Shown piece by piece: positions 17,746-25,332 of a stretch of 49,197 bases of DNA. A program made the translations under genes and the position numbers. Each line of letters starts with the position of its first letter. Positions within the stretch are counted from its first letter, which is position 1. This stretch comes from an uncultured Eubacteriales bacterium. GTDB taxonomy: Bacteria; Bacillota; Clostridia; TANB77; CAG-508. The stretch covers positions 1 to 49,197 of the forward strand of contig CASEIX010000034.1 in the NCBI GenBank assembly GCA_949288095.1, given 5' to 3'. The notes beneath the pieces were generated by a model. The model was given only the letters and a program-made list of their open reading frames with translations, had not been told where the DNA came from and made no database searches.

Positions 17746-19025
17746 AAAAAGAAAAAGTACAGATGAGAAAACGAAATATGAAATTATTTCCCATATATAA
17801 AACACTTAGCTGGGATTATATATTTTTTTATACAACCAATTTCTTATTTTTAACACAATGTAAACACATTCATCCAGCAGATGTTGTATTGATAGACTCT
17901 TTTTATGCTTTATTTGGAATTATTATGCAAGTTCCAGCAACATTTGTTATAGAGTATTTGGGAAGAAAAAGAAGCATGATTTTTGCGAATTTTTTAAATT
18001 GCATTTATATGTTAGTGGTCATGTTTAGTACCAATTTATTTAACCTGATAACGGCAGAATTATTGTCATCACTAGCTTTTGGGATTAAAGAATCAGTAGA
18101 TCCAGCATTATTAAATGAATCTATTCCACCCTCAAGATATAAAAGTAAAATTTTTGCCAAAATTAGTCAAAAGGGGACATCAAGTTATTATATGATTAAT
18201 GCGATAACAACTATATTGGCAGGATTTTTCTATGACATTAATCCATATATACCCATTACATTATCCTTTATCATAACCTTATTGGTAACCATTATATCTA
18301 CAGGATTTATTGATCCACAGAATGAAAATAAAAAACACAAAATTCAAGAATTTAATCAACTAAAGGACTTAAAAGATTCTTTTAAGTTTATTCTAAAATC
18401 AGAAAGATTGAAAGCATTAATTTTATTTTCAGCAATATCAGGTGGAGTCATAAGCCTTATGGCAACATATGAAGTTAGTTTATTAGAAGATTTTAATATG
18501 CCAGCAAAATACTTATGTATGATTTTTGCCATATTAGGAATTATGTCAGGAATAGCAGCTAAGAGGCAGGAATCTTTTCATGAAAGATATAAAAATAAAT
18601 CTTTAAGTGCTTTATTGGGAGTCATAGGTGGAACGGTTTTAGGAGCAGGAATATGTGGTATTATTGCAAAACAATATAGTGTGTTTATGTTATGCATAAT
18701 TATCACATATATGATTCGATATTCATATCAAGCAATGTATTATCCATTAACAGAAAGATATTTAAGAAACTTTTCAAATGAAAAGATAGATACAAAAATA
18801 TTTACAGCAAGAAATTTTTTAAAAAGTGTATTAAGTGCTGTTATTGGTATCATTGGGTCATTTTTATTAGAGAAAATAAACATTTCTTATTGCATGCTTA
18901 TCATAGGTGTTTCTACGATTATATTGACAATACTGATGAATCAATATATGAAGACAAGGGTAGGATTAAAACCACAAGAATATTCTAAAGAAGAACTTCA
19001 ATTTGATGAATTAGCAAACAAATGA
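17739..19025 (+). CDS. MFS transporter
   Basis: 428 aa. The ATG overlaps the end of addB by 7 nt and has GAGG upstream inside addB. About 12 hydrophobic helices are present, with an MFS loop 2-3 signature (EYLGRKRSMIFAN, about residues 68-80) and a basic central loop after helix 6 (FIDPQNENKKHK). Conserved LLNESIPPSRYKSKI is shared with the decayed paralogue downstream. The C-terminal tail (TRVGLKPQEYSKEELQ) is also shared. The substrate is unknown; a drug or metabolite exporter is the usual guess for this type. Its coupling to addB is unusual. Confidence 0.85.
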   Translation: MVEKEKVQMRKRNMKLFPIYKTLSWDYIFFYTTNFLFLTQCKHIHPADVVLIDSFYALFGIIMQVPATFVIEYLGRKRSMIFANFLNCIYMLVVMFSTNLFNLITAELLSSLAFGIKESVDPALLNESIPPSRYKSKIFAKISQKGTSSYYMINAITTILAGFFYDINPYIPITLSFIITLLVTIISTGFIDPQNENKKHKIQEFNQLKDLKDSFKFILKSERLKALILFSAISGGVISLMATYEVSLLEDFNMPAKYLCMIFAILGIMSGIAAKRQESFHERYKNKSLSALLGVIGGTVLGAGICGIIAKQYSVFMLCIIITYMIRYSYQAMYYPLTERYLRNFSNEKIDTKIFTARNFLKSVLSAVIGIIGSFLLEKINISYCMLIIGVSTIILTILMNQYMKTRVGLKPQEYSKEELQFDELANK

Positions 19026-19042
19026 AAAAAAGGAGGAATGAT

Positions 19043-20061
19043 ATGGAAAATAAAGAAGTCTATTTGATTTAATTATTGCAGAATTCTTCAGTGCCATGTC
19101 GTTCTCGATAAAAAATGTTGCAGAACCAAGTTTATTAAATGAATCGATTCCACCTTCAAGATATAAAAGCCAAATATATTCTAGAATTAGTGCAAAGGGA
19201 GCATCAGGATATTATTTATTTAATGCCATTTCAAAAGTAATTGCAGGTGCTCTATTTACGATTAACGGATATTTACCAGTTGCATTGTCTTTGATAGTAT
19301 TAGTAATTGTTACTATATTATCTATTGGATTTATAGAACCAATAAAAAAGAAGAAAAAAGGGAATGCCATACTAATGTATAAAGTAGAAATGCGAAACGT
19401 AAAAGAAGGGTTTACCTTTGTATTAAAATCAGAAAGATTAAAAGCTCTAATATTATGTGCATCACTAATATATGCTTTATTGTCTATATTACAAACATAT
19501 CATGTAAGTTTACAAGAAGACATAGGATTATCTTCTTTTGTTATAGGAATTATTGCAGCAATAGGTGGTTTAGCAAGTTCTTATGCTTCTAAAAAACAAG
19601 CACGATTTCATAATAAATTTAGAAACCAATCTCTATTTACAATTTGCATGATACTTTCAATCAGTACAATAATAGCAGGACTATTTGGAATAAAAGCAGA
19701 GCAATATATATTTTTATTATTAATCGTTATACTATCATTCTTCATATACAATTTTGGTATGGGAATGTTTCATACCATTATTGATAAATATTTAAGAAAT
19801 TTTTCTAATGAGAAAATAGATACAAAAATATTTGCGGCATATAATTTATTTAGAAGTGTATTTAGAATGTTAGCAGGATTATTGGCATCATTTTTACTAG
19901 ATAAAATGACAACAACATATTGTATGATGATTATAGGTGTTCTATTTACAATCATATATATTTTATTAGGAAAATATATGAAAACAAGAGTAGGTTTGAA
20001 TCCAGAAGAGTATTCTAATGAAGAAAGGAAATATGATGAGTTAAATCAAGTAAAAGAGTAA
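19043..20061 (+). pseudogene. Decayed tandem paralogue of the MFS transporter
   Basis: A good binding site (AAAGGAGG) precedes ATG 19043, but that frame reads only MENKEVYLI before TAA. From about 19067 another frame resumes with FDLIIAEFFSAMSFSIKNVAEPSLLNES, which aligns with FNLITAELLSSLAFGIKESVDPALLNES near residue 100 of the upstream transporter, and continues to the end (TRVGLNPEEYSNEE). About 90 residues, roughly helices 1-3, are missing and the junction is out of frame. ATG 19096 opens a 321-aa frame but has no ribosome binding site. By eye the paralogues are about half identical, so the duplication is old and the deletion later. Confidence 0.8.
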
Positions 20062-20094
20062 ATGAATGAAAAGGGGATTTTACGAGGTGAATAT

Positions 20095-20985
20095 ATGAAA
20101 GATTTATCTAATAAAAATGTCATACATGTAAAGGATGGAAAAATAGAATATTTGCAATTTAGAAAATTATTAGAATATCAAGAAATCATAAAGCACGCAT
20201 ATGCATTGGGATTAGATGTAGGCTTTAAGACAACAACAGTTAATCAACAACTAGCATCACCAGAAAGAATAGATTTGGCAAGAAAATCATATCAAAAATT
20301 ATGTAGCAGTATAGGAAGTGATGATGCACATATTGTGCAAGCGAATCAAAATCATACAGACATTGTCAAAGTTGTTCAAACAAAAATAAATATAGACGAA
20401 CCATATTTTAGTTTAACAGAAGAAGGAATAGAAGATGGATTAATAACCAATAAAAAAAATTTAATATTGGCAACAACAAATGCAGACTGCATCTTATTAT
20501 TATTTTTTGATCCAGTAAAGCATGTAATTGCGAATACACATTCTGGTTGGAAAGGAACCTTACAAAGAATTTCCATTAAAACGGTTCAAAAAATGATAAA
20601 AGAATTTGGCAGTCATCCACAAGATATCATATGTTGCATTTGTCCAAGTATTCGAAAATGTCATTTTGAAGTAGATAGAGATGTAAAAGACATGTTTGAA
20701 AAAGAGTTTGATGATTTGCAAAATGTTAAATTTGTCGATATAGAAAAAGAAAATCAAGAAAAAGCCATTCAATTAACAGATTTTATAGAAGAAACAATAG
20801 AAAATACAAAATGGAATATAGATACAGTTTTGATTAATAAAATTCTTCTTCAAAAAGAAGGATTAAATCCAGAAAATATCATAGATTCAGGGATTTGTAG
20901 TGTTTGTCATTCTGACATAATACATTCCTATCGAATTGAAAAGAAAGATTATAATACAGAAACAGCAATTATAGAATTAAAATAG
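20095..20985 (+). CDS. pgeF: Purine nucleoside phosphorylase / laccase-domain protein (YfiH/LACC1 family)
   Basis: 296 aa from the ATG at 20095, six nt after ACGAGGTG; an in-frame ATG at 20062 is not supported. The family is formerly annotated as polyphenol oxidase; members act on purine nucleosides, and E. coli YfiH (PgeF) is linked to peptidoglycan fidelity. The three metal ligands are clear: H87 in QANQNHTD, C132 in TTNADCI and H149 in ANTHSGWKGT. The C-terminal CSVCHSDIIHSYR is also typical. It is somewhat longer at the N-terminus than E. coli PgeF. It lies just after the MFS pseudogene and 18 nt before udg. Confidence 0.88.
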   Translation: MKDLSNKNVIHVKDGKIEYLQFRKLLEYQEIIKHAYALGLDVGFKTTTVNQQLASPERIDLARKSYQKLCSSIGSDDAHIVQANQNHTDIVKVVQTKINIDEPYFSLTEEGIEDGLITNKKNLILATTNADCILLLFFDPVKHVIANTHSGWKGTLQRISIKTVQKMIKEFGSHPQDIICCICPSIRKCHFEVDRDVKDMFEKEFDDLQNVKFVDIEKENQEKAIQLTDFIEETIENTKWNIDTVLINKILLQKEGLNPENIIDSGICSVCHSDIIHSYRIEKKDYNTETAIIELK

Positions 20986-21003
20986 GAAAAGGATGTAATA
21001 AAA

Positions 21004-21555
21004 ATGTTTAAAACTTGGGAAGAATTAGAAGAATCTATCAAGGGTTGTAATAAATGTAAATTATGTAAGACAAGGCAAAACATTGTATTTGGAATTGGAA
21101 ATAAACAGGCAAAGTTAATGTTTATTGGAGAAGGACCTGGAGCAGACGAGGATAGATTAGGTGAACCTTTTGTGGGAAGAGCAGGAAAATTGATGAACTT
21201 AGCATTTGAGACTGTGGGAATTGAGAGAAATGAAGTGTATATTGCTAATGTTGTAAAATGTAGACCACCAGGTAATAGAAATCCAGAAGAAGATGAAGCA
21301 GTAGCTTGTTTGGATTATTTAAGAAATCAAGTCATTCTTGTACAGCCAGAAATCATTGTTTTATTAGGAAGTGTTGCTTTAAAAAATATCCTAGGAAAAG
21401 AATATGGTATTACAGCTTCTAAAGGAAAATGGTTAGAAAAGAAAGGGATAAAATATATGCCAACTTGGCATCCAGCAGCATTATTAAGAGATGAAACGAA
21501 AAAAATTGATTTTATAAAGGATTTACAAAAAGTGGTTGAAGAAATGAAATACTGA
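21004..21555 (+). CDS. udg: Uracil-DNA glycosylase, family 4 (Fe-S)
   Basis: 183 aa. It removes uracil from DNA. The four [4Fe-4S] ligands are visible: C15 and C18 in GCNKCKLCKTR, C86 in VVKCRPPGNRNP and C102 in EAVACLDYL. Motif 1 is GEGPGADEDRLGEPFVGRAG (43-62), and motif 2 is the C-terminal TWHPAALLRD. The length and order match thermophile-type UDGa, which is widespread in Clostridia. AAAAGGATG precedes the start. It is probably cotranscribed with pgeF. Confidence 0.93.
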   Translation: MFKTWEELEESIKGCNKCKLCKTRQNIVFGIGNKQAKLMFIGEGPGADEDRLGEPFVGRAGKLMNLAFETVGIERNEVYIANVVKCRPPGNRNPEEDEAVACLDYLRNQVILVQPEIIVLLGSVALKNILGKEYGITASKGKWLEKKGIKYMPTWHPAALLRDETKKIDFIKDLQKVVEEMKY

Positions 21556-21577
21556 AGCTAATCATATGTTCGTTATG

Positions 21578-21818
21578 GTTTAGACTAAATACTGGAGGAC
21601 CACTATATAATATAAAATCATTCACAAATTTGTATAAGCTAAATTTTCATAGAAATTCTTTAATAAAAAAGTGAGCCTCTCTCATTGTTGCTATAAATCA
21701 TCAGCAAAATGAGCATTCCTCACTTTTTTATTTTAGAATTTCTAAATTCAAATTTAGATACGCAAATTTGTTTCATTTATTTATATTATATAGTGGTCCT
21801 CCAGTATTTAGTCTAAAC
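21578..21818. repeat. 241-bp giant palindromic (fold-back, MITE-like) element
   Basis: Terminal arms 21578-21614 and 21782-21818 are perfect 37-bp reverse complements. Inside, the two halves keep pairing with interruptions: CAAATTTG (21624-21631) with CAAATTTG (21762-21769), AGAAATTCT (21650-21658) with AGAATTTCT (21735-21743), AATAAAAAAGTGAG (21662-21675) with CTCACTTTTTTATT (21719-21732), CTCATT with AATGAG, and TTGC with GCAA around a centre near 21698. No protein-coding frame is present. It occupies most of the 459-bp udg-gltA gap. No clear target duplication is visible. Confidence 0.85.
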
Positions 21819-21865
21819 TGTAAGATATGCCATGTATAATTCTTATGTATAATCAGTCGGTTTTA

Positions 21866-21895
21866 TTGACTTTTATAAGAGAAACAATGTAAAAT
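21866..21895 (+). promoter_or_regulatory. Probable promoter of gltA
   Basis: TTGACT (21866-21871), an 18-nt spacer, then TAAAAT (21890-21895) with TG directly before it. It lies after the palindromic element and about 120 nt before the GTG start at 22015. I see nothing else structured in the leader. Confidence 0.5.
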
Positions 21896-22014
21896 ATTTT
21901 ATAGGATAAAAAAGAAATGATAAATGTTGTAAAAAATAGTGATTGCTCAGTTCGAAAAATCCAATTGAATTGGAAAAAAGTGAAAGTTAATAAAAGTGAA
22001 AAGAGGTTTTTTAA

Positions 22015-23268
22015 GTGATAAAAGAAATAGAAGAAAAAGTAAATTATTGTTTAAACTGTAAGGTAAAACCATGTTCTTTAAAAGGTTGCCCATTAAATAA
22101 TCAGATACCAGATTTTATACAAGCATTGAAAAAAGAGGAATATTTAGAAGCATATAAAATTTTATCAGAAACTACTGTTTTGCCAGGTGTATGTGGCAGA
22201 ATTTGTCCACATGAAAAACAATGCCAAGGGTCTTGTGTAAGAGGAATAAAGGGAGAACCTGTTTCAATAGGTGAATTAGAAACTTATACTTTTGATAAAG
22301 CACATGAATTAGGATATCATTTAGCAGATTGTTATGAAAAACATGAAAAAAAGAATAAAAAAGTAGCAGTTTTAGGCGGAGGACCAGCAGGACTAACTTG
22401 TGCAGCTTTTTTAGCAAAAGAGGGAATACAAGTAACCATATATGAAAAATACGATTATTTAGGTGGTCTATTAGTGTTTGGAATACCAGATTTTAGATTA
22501 CCAAAAGAAATTGTAAAAAATACAGTAAAAGATATCCTAGATTTAGGAATAGAAGTAAAATACAATCAAGAATTAGGAAAAGACTTTAATTTAAAAGATA
22601 TAGAGAATGAATATGATGCTATATTTTTAGGAATTGGTGCAAATTGTTCTTCTAAGATGGGAGTAGAAGGAGAAGAGTTAGAAGGTGTCTATGGTGGAAA
22701 TGAATTGTTAGAGTATCATTTGCATCCTGATTATAAAGGAAAAAAAGTTATCGTGACAGGCGGCGGAAATGTAGCAATGGATTGTGCAAGAACCATTAAT
22801 CGATTAGGGGCAAAAGAAGTAACAGTTGTTTATAGAAGAGCAGAAGAACAAATGCCAGCAGAAAAGAAGGAAATACAAGATGCAAAAAATGAAGGAGTTC
22901 AATTTGCTTTTCAAAATAATATTGTAAAAATAATCGGTAATGGAAAAGTAGAAAAAGTAGAATTAATAAAAACAAAGTTAGTTCAAAAAGAAGGAGACAG
23001 TAGATTATCTCCTGTTAATATTGAAGATAGTAATTATCAAGTAGATGTTGATTATATTGTGATGGCATTAGGGTCAAAACCACAAGCTTTTGTAAAAGAT
23101 TTAGGATTAGAATTAAATAAATGGGGAAACATACAAGTAGATGAAGAATATAAAACTTCTCATCCTAAAGTGTATGCAGGTGGAGATTTAGCAGGCATGA
23201 AAGGAACTGTTGCATGGGCTGCAAAATCAGGAAGAGAAGCAGCAAAAAATATCATGAAAAATATATAG
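22015..23268 (+). CDS. gltA: Glutamate synthase-type NADPH oxidoreductase (GltA/GltD-like)
   Basis: 417 aa, starting at a GTG 8 nt after AGAGG (22002-22006). The N-terminal Fe-S domain has Cys clusters YCLNCKVKPCSLKGC and GVCGRICPHEKQCQGSC. FAD binding is at VAVLGGGPAGLTCAAFLAKEG, NAD(P)H binding at KVIVTGGGNVAMDCARTINRLG, and the closing FAD motif at KVYAGGDLAGMKGTVAWAAKSG. This is the small-subunit fold used by GltD, the homotetrameric clostridial GltA and NfnB. No large subunit is adjacent, so its electron partner and exact reaction are open. Confidence 0.85.
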   Translation: MIKEIEEKVNYCLNCKVKPCSLKGCPLNNQIPDFIQALKKEEYLEAYKILSETTVLPGVCGRICPHEKQCQGSCVRGIKGEPVSIGELETYTFDKAHELGYHLADCYEKHEKKNKKVAVLGGGPAGLTCAAFLAKEGIQVTIYEKYDYLGGLLVFGIPDFRLPKEIVKNTVKDILDLGIEVKYNQELGKDFNLKDIENEYDAIFLGIGANCSSKMGVEGEELEGVYGGNELLEYHLHPDYKGKKVIVTGGGNVAMDCARTINRLGAKEVTVVYRRAEEQMPAEKKEIQDAKNEGVQFAFQNNIVKIIGNGKVEKVELIKTKLVQKEGDSRLSPVNIEDSNYQVDVDYIVMALGSKPQAFVKDLGLELNKWGNIQVDEEYKTSHPKVYAGGDLAGMKGTVAWAAKSGREAAKNIMKNI

Positions 23269-23306
23269 AAAATATGTATGATAAAATTTGTGTATAAAAA
23301 TAAATA

Positions 23307-23349
23307 AAAACACTTTAATGAATGAAATAAAAATTCACTAAAGTGTTTT
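23307..23349. terminator. Bidirectional terminator between convergent genes
   Basis: AAAACACTTTA (23307-23317) pairs with TAAAGTGTTTT (23339-23349), with TGAAT/ATTCA extending the stem inside. A runs on the left and T runs on the right let it end both gltA (+) and the 23354-24457 gene (-). Confidence 0.85.
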
Positions 23350-23353
23350 CAAT

Positions 23354-24457
23354 TTAAATATCATTATTTTCTGTTTCAGAAGATTTACCTAAAAGAATAC
23401 GTTTTATTGTTTTAAATAAGGTCATAATTTTACTTTCACGCTTAGGTTGAACGTGGATGGCTGTTTCAATACCACCATTTTCTAAAACATTATATTTATG
23501 TTCTAATTGAGACATTTTTTCAACATAGTAATCATTAAAAAAGGTGTAGCCTTCAGCAAAACCTAAATAAGATTTTATATCATATAGTTTCTTTCTATAA
23601 TTCTCTAATTCTTCTAAATTCGTTATATTTAAAAAGGCTTTATCAAAATAACTAGAAATAATTAAATTTTGCGTTCTTAAAAAGGTGACTTTGATTTTTT
23701 CTTTTAAATCATCAATCTTTTTAACCATATCATCAACCTTTTTATTTCTGTCATCAATTAAAGCGATTTTATTATTTAGTTTGATAATATCTTCTTCTGC
23801 AAATAAAATATCATCAAGAGCGTTTTGGATAGCCATAAAAGCTTTTTGTGATGTTAATTCAGAAAATTTTATTTTAAAATTATCATCACTATTTAAAGTA
23901 CTTTTAAATAAAACATCTTCACCTGTAATAAAAGCCAATTGATTTACTAAACAACATTCTAAAGGATAATAAGAAGGACTGGTTGTTTCAAAGCTAATCC
24001 CAAAATATTTTACGTAATCTTTTGGAATACCAATGACTTTTGATGACATTAATTGAACAGCTGCTTCATTTAATCCTAATCCATAGATTTTGAATTCTGT
24101 ATAATCACATAATCCCATTTTTAATAAATAGTTTCGTTTATCTTTTACTTCTTGAAGATAGTGAATACATTCATGAATAGCAAATTCTTCCATATCTTCT
24201 TCAGGAATATGCTCATTAAAATAAATAGATGTATTTTTATAATAATAATTTGCTTCGGCCATTCCTTCAGGCATTTTGGCTTTATACATATCTAGTCTGG
24301 ACAATTTTATAAATAAATCATTTTCATTTAAACCATAAGAAGGAAAGGTTTGGCATAATTTAGATGCAATATTTTTAGCTATAGAATTGATTTTTAGTGT
24401 ATCTAATTTTTGAGTTACTTCAATTCCATCCTTTTTTAAATCAGATTTGATACTCAT
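23354..24457 (-). CDS. Putative cytoplasmic HExxH metalloprotein, unrecognised family
   Basis: 367 aa, ATG preceded by AAGGAG on the minus strand. No signal peptide or membrane helix. Residues 95-99 read HECIH (in EEFAIHECIHYLQE), the zinc-binding HExxH of gluzincin-like peptidases, and E131 in GLGLNEAAVQLMSS is well placed as a third ligand. A middle region (about 215-265) is a Lys/Glu/Asp coiled coil (DDRNKKVDDMVKKIDDLKEKI). The C-terminus is basic. I do not recognise the family; a peptidase fold is inferred only from the motif. It is a single-gene unit divergent from the repeat-protein gene, with TATAAT-like sequence in the 235-bp gap. Confidence 0.6.
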   Translation of the reverse strand: MSIKSDLKKDGIEVTQKLDTLKINSIAKNIASKLCQTFPSYGLNENDLFIKLSRLDMYKAKMPEGMAEANYYYKNTSIYFNEHIPEEDMEEFAIHECIHYLQEVKDKRNYLLKMGLCDYTEFKIYGLGLNEAAVQLMSSKVIGIPKDYVKYFGISFETTSPSYYPLECCLVNQLAFITGEDVLFKSTLNSDDNFKIKFSELTSQKAFMAIQNALDDILFAEEDIIKLNNKIALIDDRNKKVDDMVKKIDDLKEKIKVTFLRTQNLIISSYFDKAFLNITNLEELENYRKKLYDIKSYLGFAEGYTFFNDYYVEKMSQLEHKYNVLENGGIETAIHVQPKRESKIMTLFKTIKRILLGKSSETENNDI

Positions 24458-24638
24458 ACTCGTTCTCCTTAGTATATAATTATCTAACCATATTATACTA
24501 TATGAAGATTTATTCGATGTTTCAATAATATTAAATATTGATTACAATTTTATGACAAATGATAACGAAAAATGTAATAAATTTGAGAAAAGTCAAAATA
24601 TGAAAGATATAATGTAGAATTTTGTCGAAAAGTTTTTG

Positions 24639-24667
24639 TTGACATGATAGAGTTTAGAATATATAAT
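24639..24667 (+). promoter_or_regulatory. Perfect-consensus housekeeping promoter
   Basis: TTGACA (24639-24644), exactly 17 nt, then TATAAT (24662-24667). It drives the repeat-protein gene, whose start follows an AAAGGAGGG binding site (24680-24688). It is the best sigma-A match in the window and predicts strong constitutive transcription. Confidence 0.85.
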
Positions 24668-24692
24668 ATCTGAAAAAGAAAGGAGGGAAAGA

Positions 24693-25283
24693 ATGAGTAT
24701 TACAAATCGAGAATTACTTGTGAAGATATATGAAGAATTACAAGAAACCAAGGACAAAGTAAAAGATATACCAGAAATGAAAAAACAGTTAGAAGAAATA
24801 CCAGAAATGAAAAAACAATTAGAAGAAATACCAAAAATTAAAAAACAGTTAGAAGAAATACCAAAAATGAAAAAGCAATTAGAAGAAATACCAAAAATCA
24901 AAAAACAATTAGAAGAAATACCAAAAATCAAAAAACAGTTAGAAGAAATACCAAAAATGAAAAAGCAACTGGAAGAAATACCAAAAATAAAAGAAGAATT
25001 AATACCTACAATGCAACAAGATATAGTGCAAATTAAAGAAATTTTAAAGGAAATACCAGAAATTAAACAAGAATTACGCAATATTAGTGGATCTGTTGCT
25101 AGAATCGAAGTTGAACATGGTGAAAAATTAGCAATTTTGTTTGATGCATTTAAAGCAAATACAGAAAAAATCGAAGAACAAAATAAAAGACTTACAAAAT
25201 GTGAAAAAATATTAGAAAAACATGATCATCAAATTTATATTTTAAATTCAAAAATTCAAAATCAAGAAATTAAAAATGCATAA
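24693..25283 (+). CDS. Coiled-coil protein with tandem 10-residue repeats
   Basis: 196 aa. After 28 residues of N-terminal helix (ITNRELLVKIYEELQETKDK), seven near-identical decapeptides of the form [M/I]KKQLEEIP[K/E] follow, then a degenerate eighth and further helical sequence (EIPEIKQELRNISGSVARIEVEHGEKL). The C-terminal ~70 residues are a charged coiled coil without the repeat. A proline every ten residues would interrupt an otherwise continuous helix. No signal peptide, membrane helix or known catalytic motif. It has a perfect-consensus promoter and its own terminator, so it is a well-expressed single-gene unit. Function unknown; repeat number may vary between strains. Confidence 0.75.
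   Translation: MSITNRELLVKIYEELQETKDKVKDIPEMKKQLEEIPEMKKQLEEIPKIKKQLEEIPKMKKQLEEIPKIKKQLEEIPKIKKQLEEIPKMKKQLEEIPKIKEELIPTMQQDIVQIKEILKEIPEIKQELRNISGSVARIEVEHGEKLAILFDAFKANTEKIEEQNKRLTKCEKILEKHDHQIYILNSKIQNQEIKNA
24777..24986 (+). repeat. 30-bp tandem repeat, seven copies, in frame
   Basis: Seven consecutive 30-bp units beginning ATGAAAAAACAG or ATCAAAAAACAA encode KKQLEEIP decapeptides. Differences are mainly synonymous (CAG/CAA, TTA/CTG) or the M/I and K/E swaps. Because the unit is a multiple of three, loss or gain of units would keep the frame. Confidence 0.9.
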
Positions 25284-25322
25284 AAGCCTATTAGTATGCT
25301 TTTATATAACTAACAGGCTTTT
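25282..25322. terminator. Bidirectional terminator, repeat protein / leuS
   Basis: AAAAGCCT (25282-25289) pairs with AGGCTTTT (25315-25322), extended by TTAG/CTAA with one unpaired base on each side. It can serve both convergent genes. Confidence 0.8.
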
Positions 25323-25332
25323 ATGAAATCAA

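Noticed and set aside
24777..24986. CRISPR-like array
   Set aside because: The 30-bp units are contiguous without spacers and encode in-frame decapeptides, so they are a coding tandem repeat.
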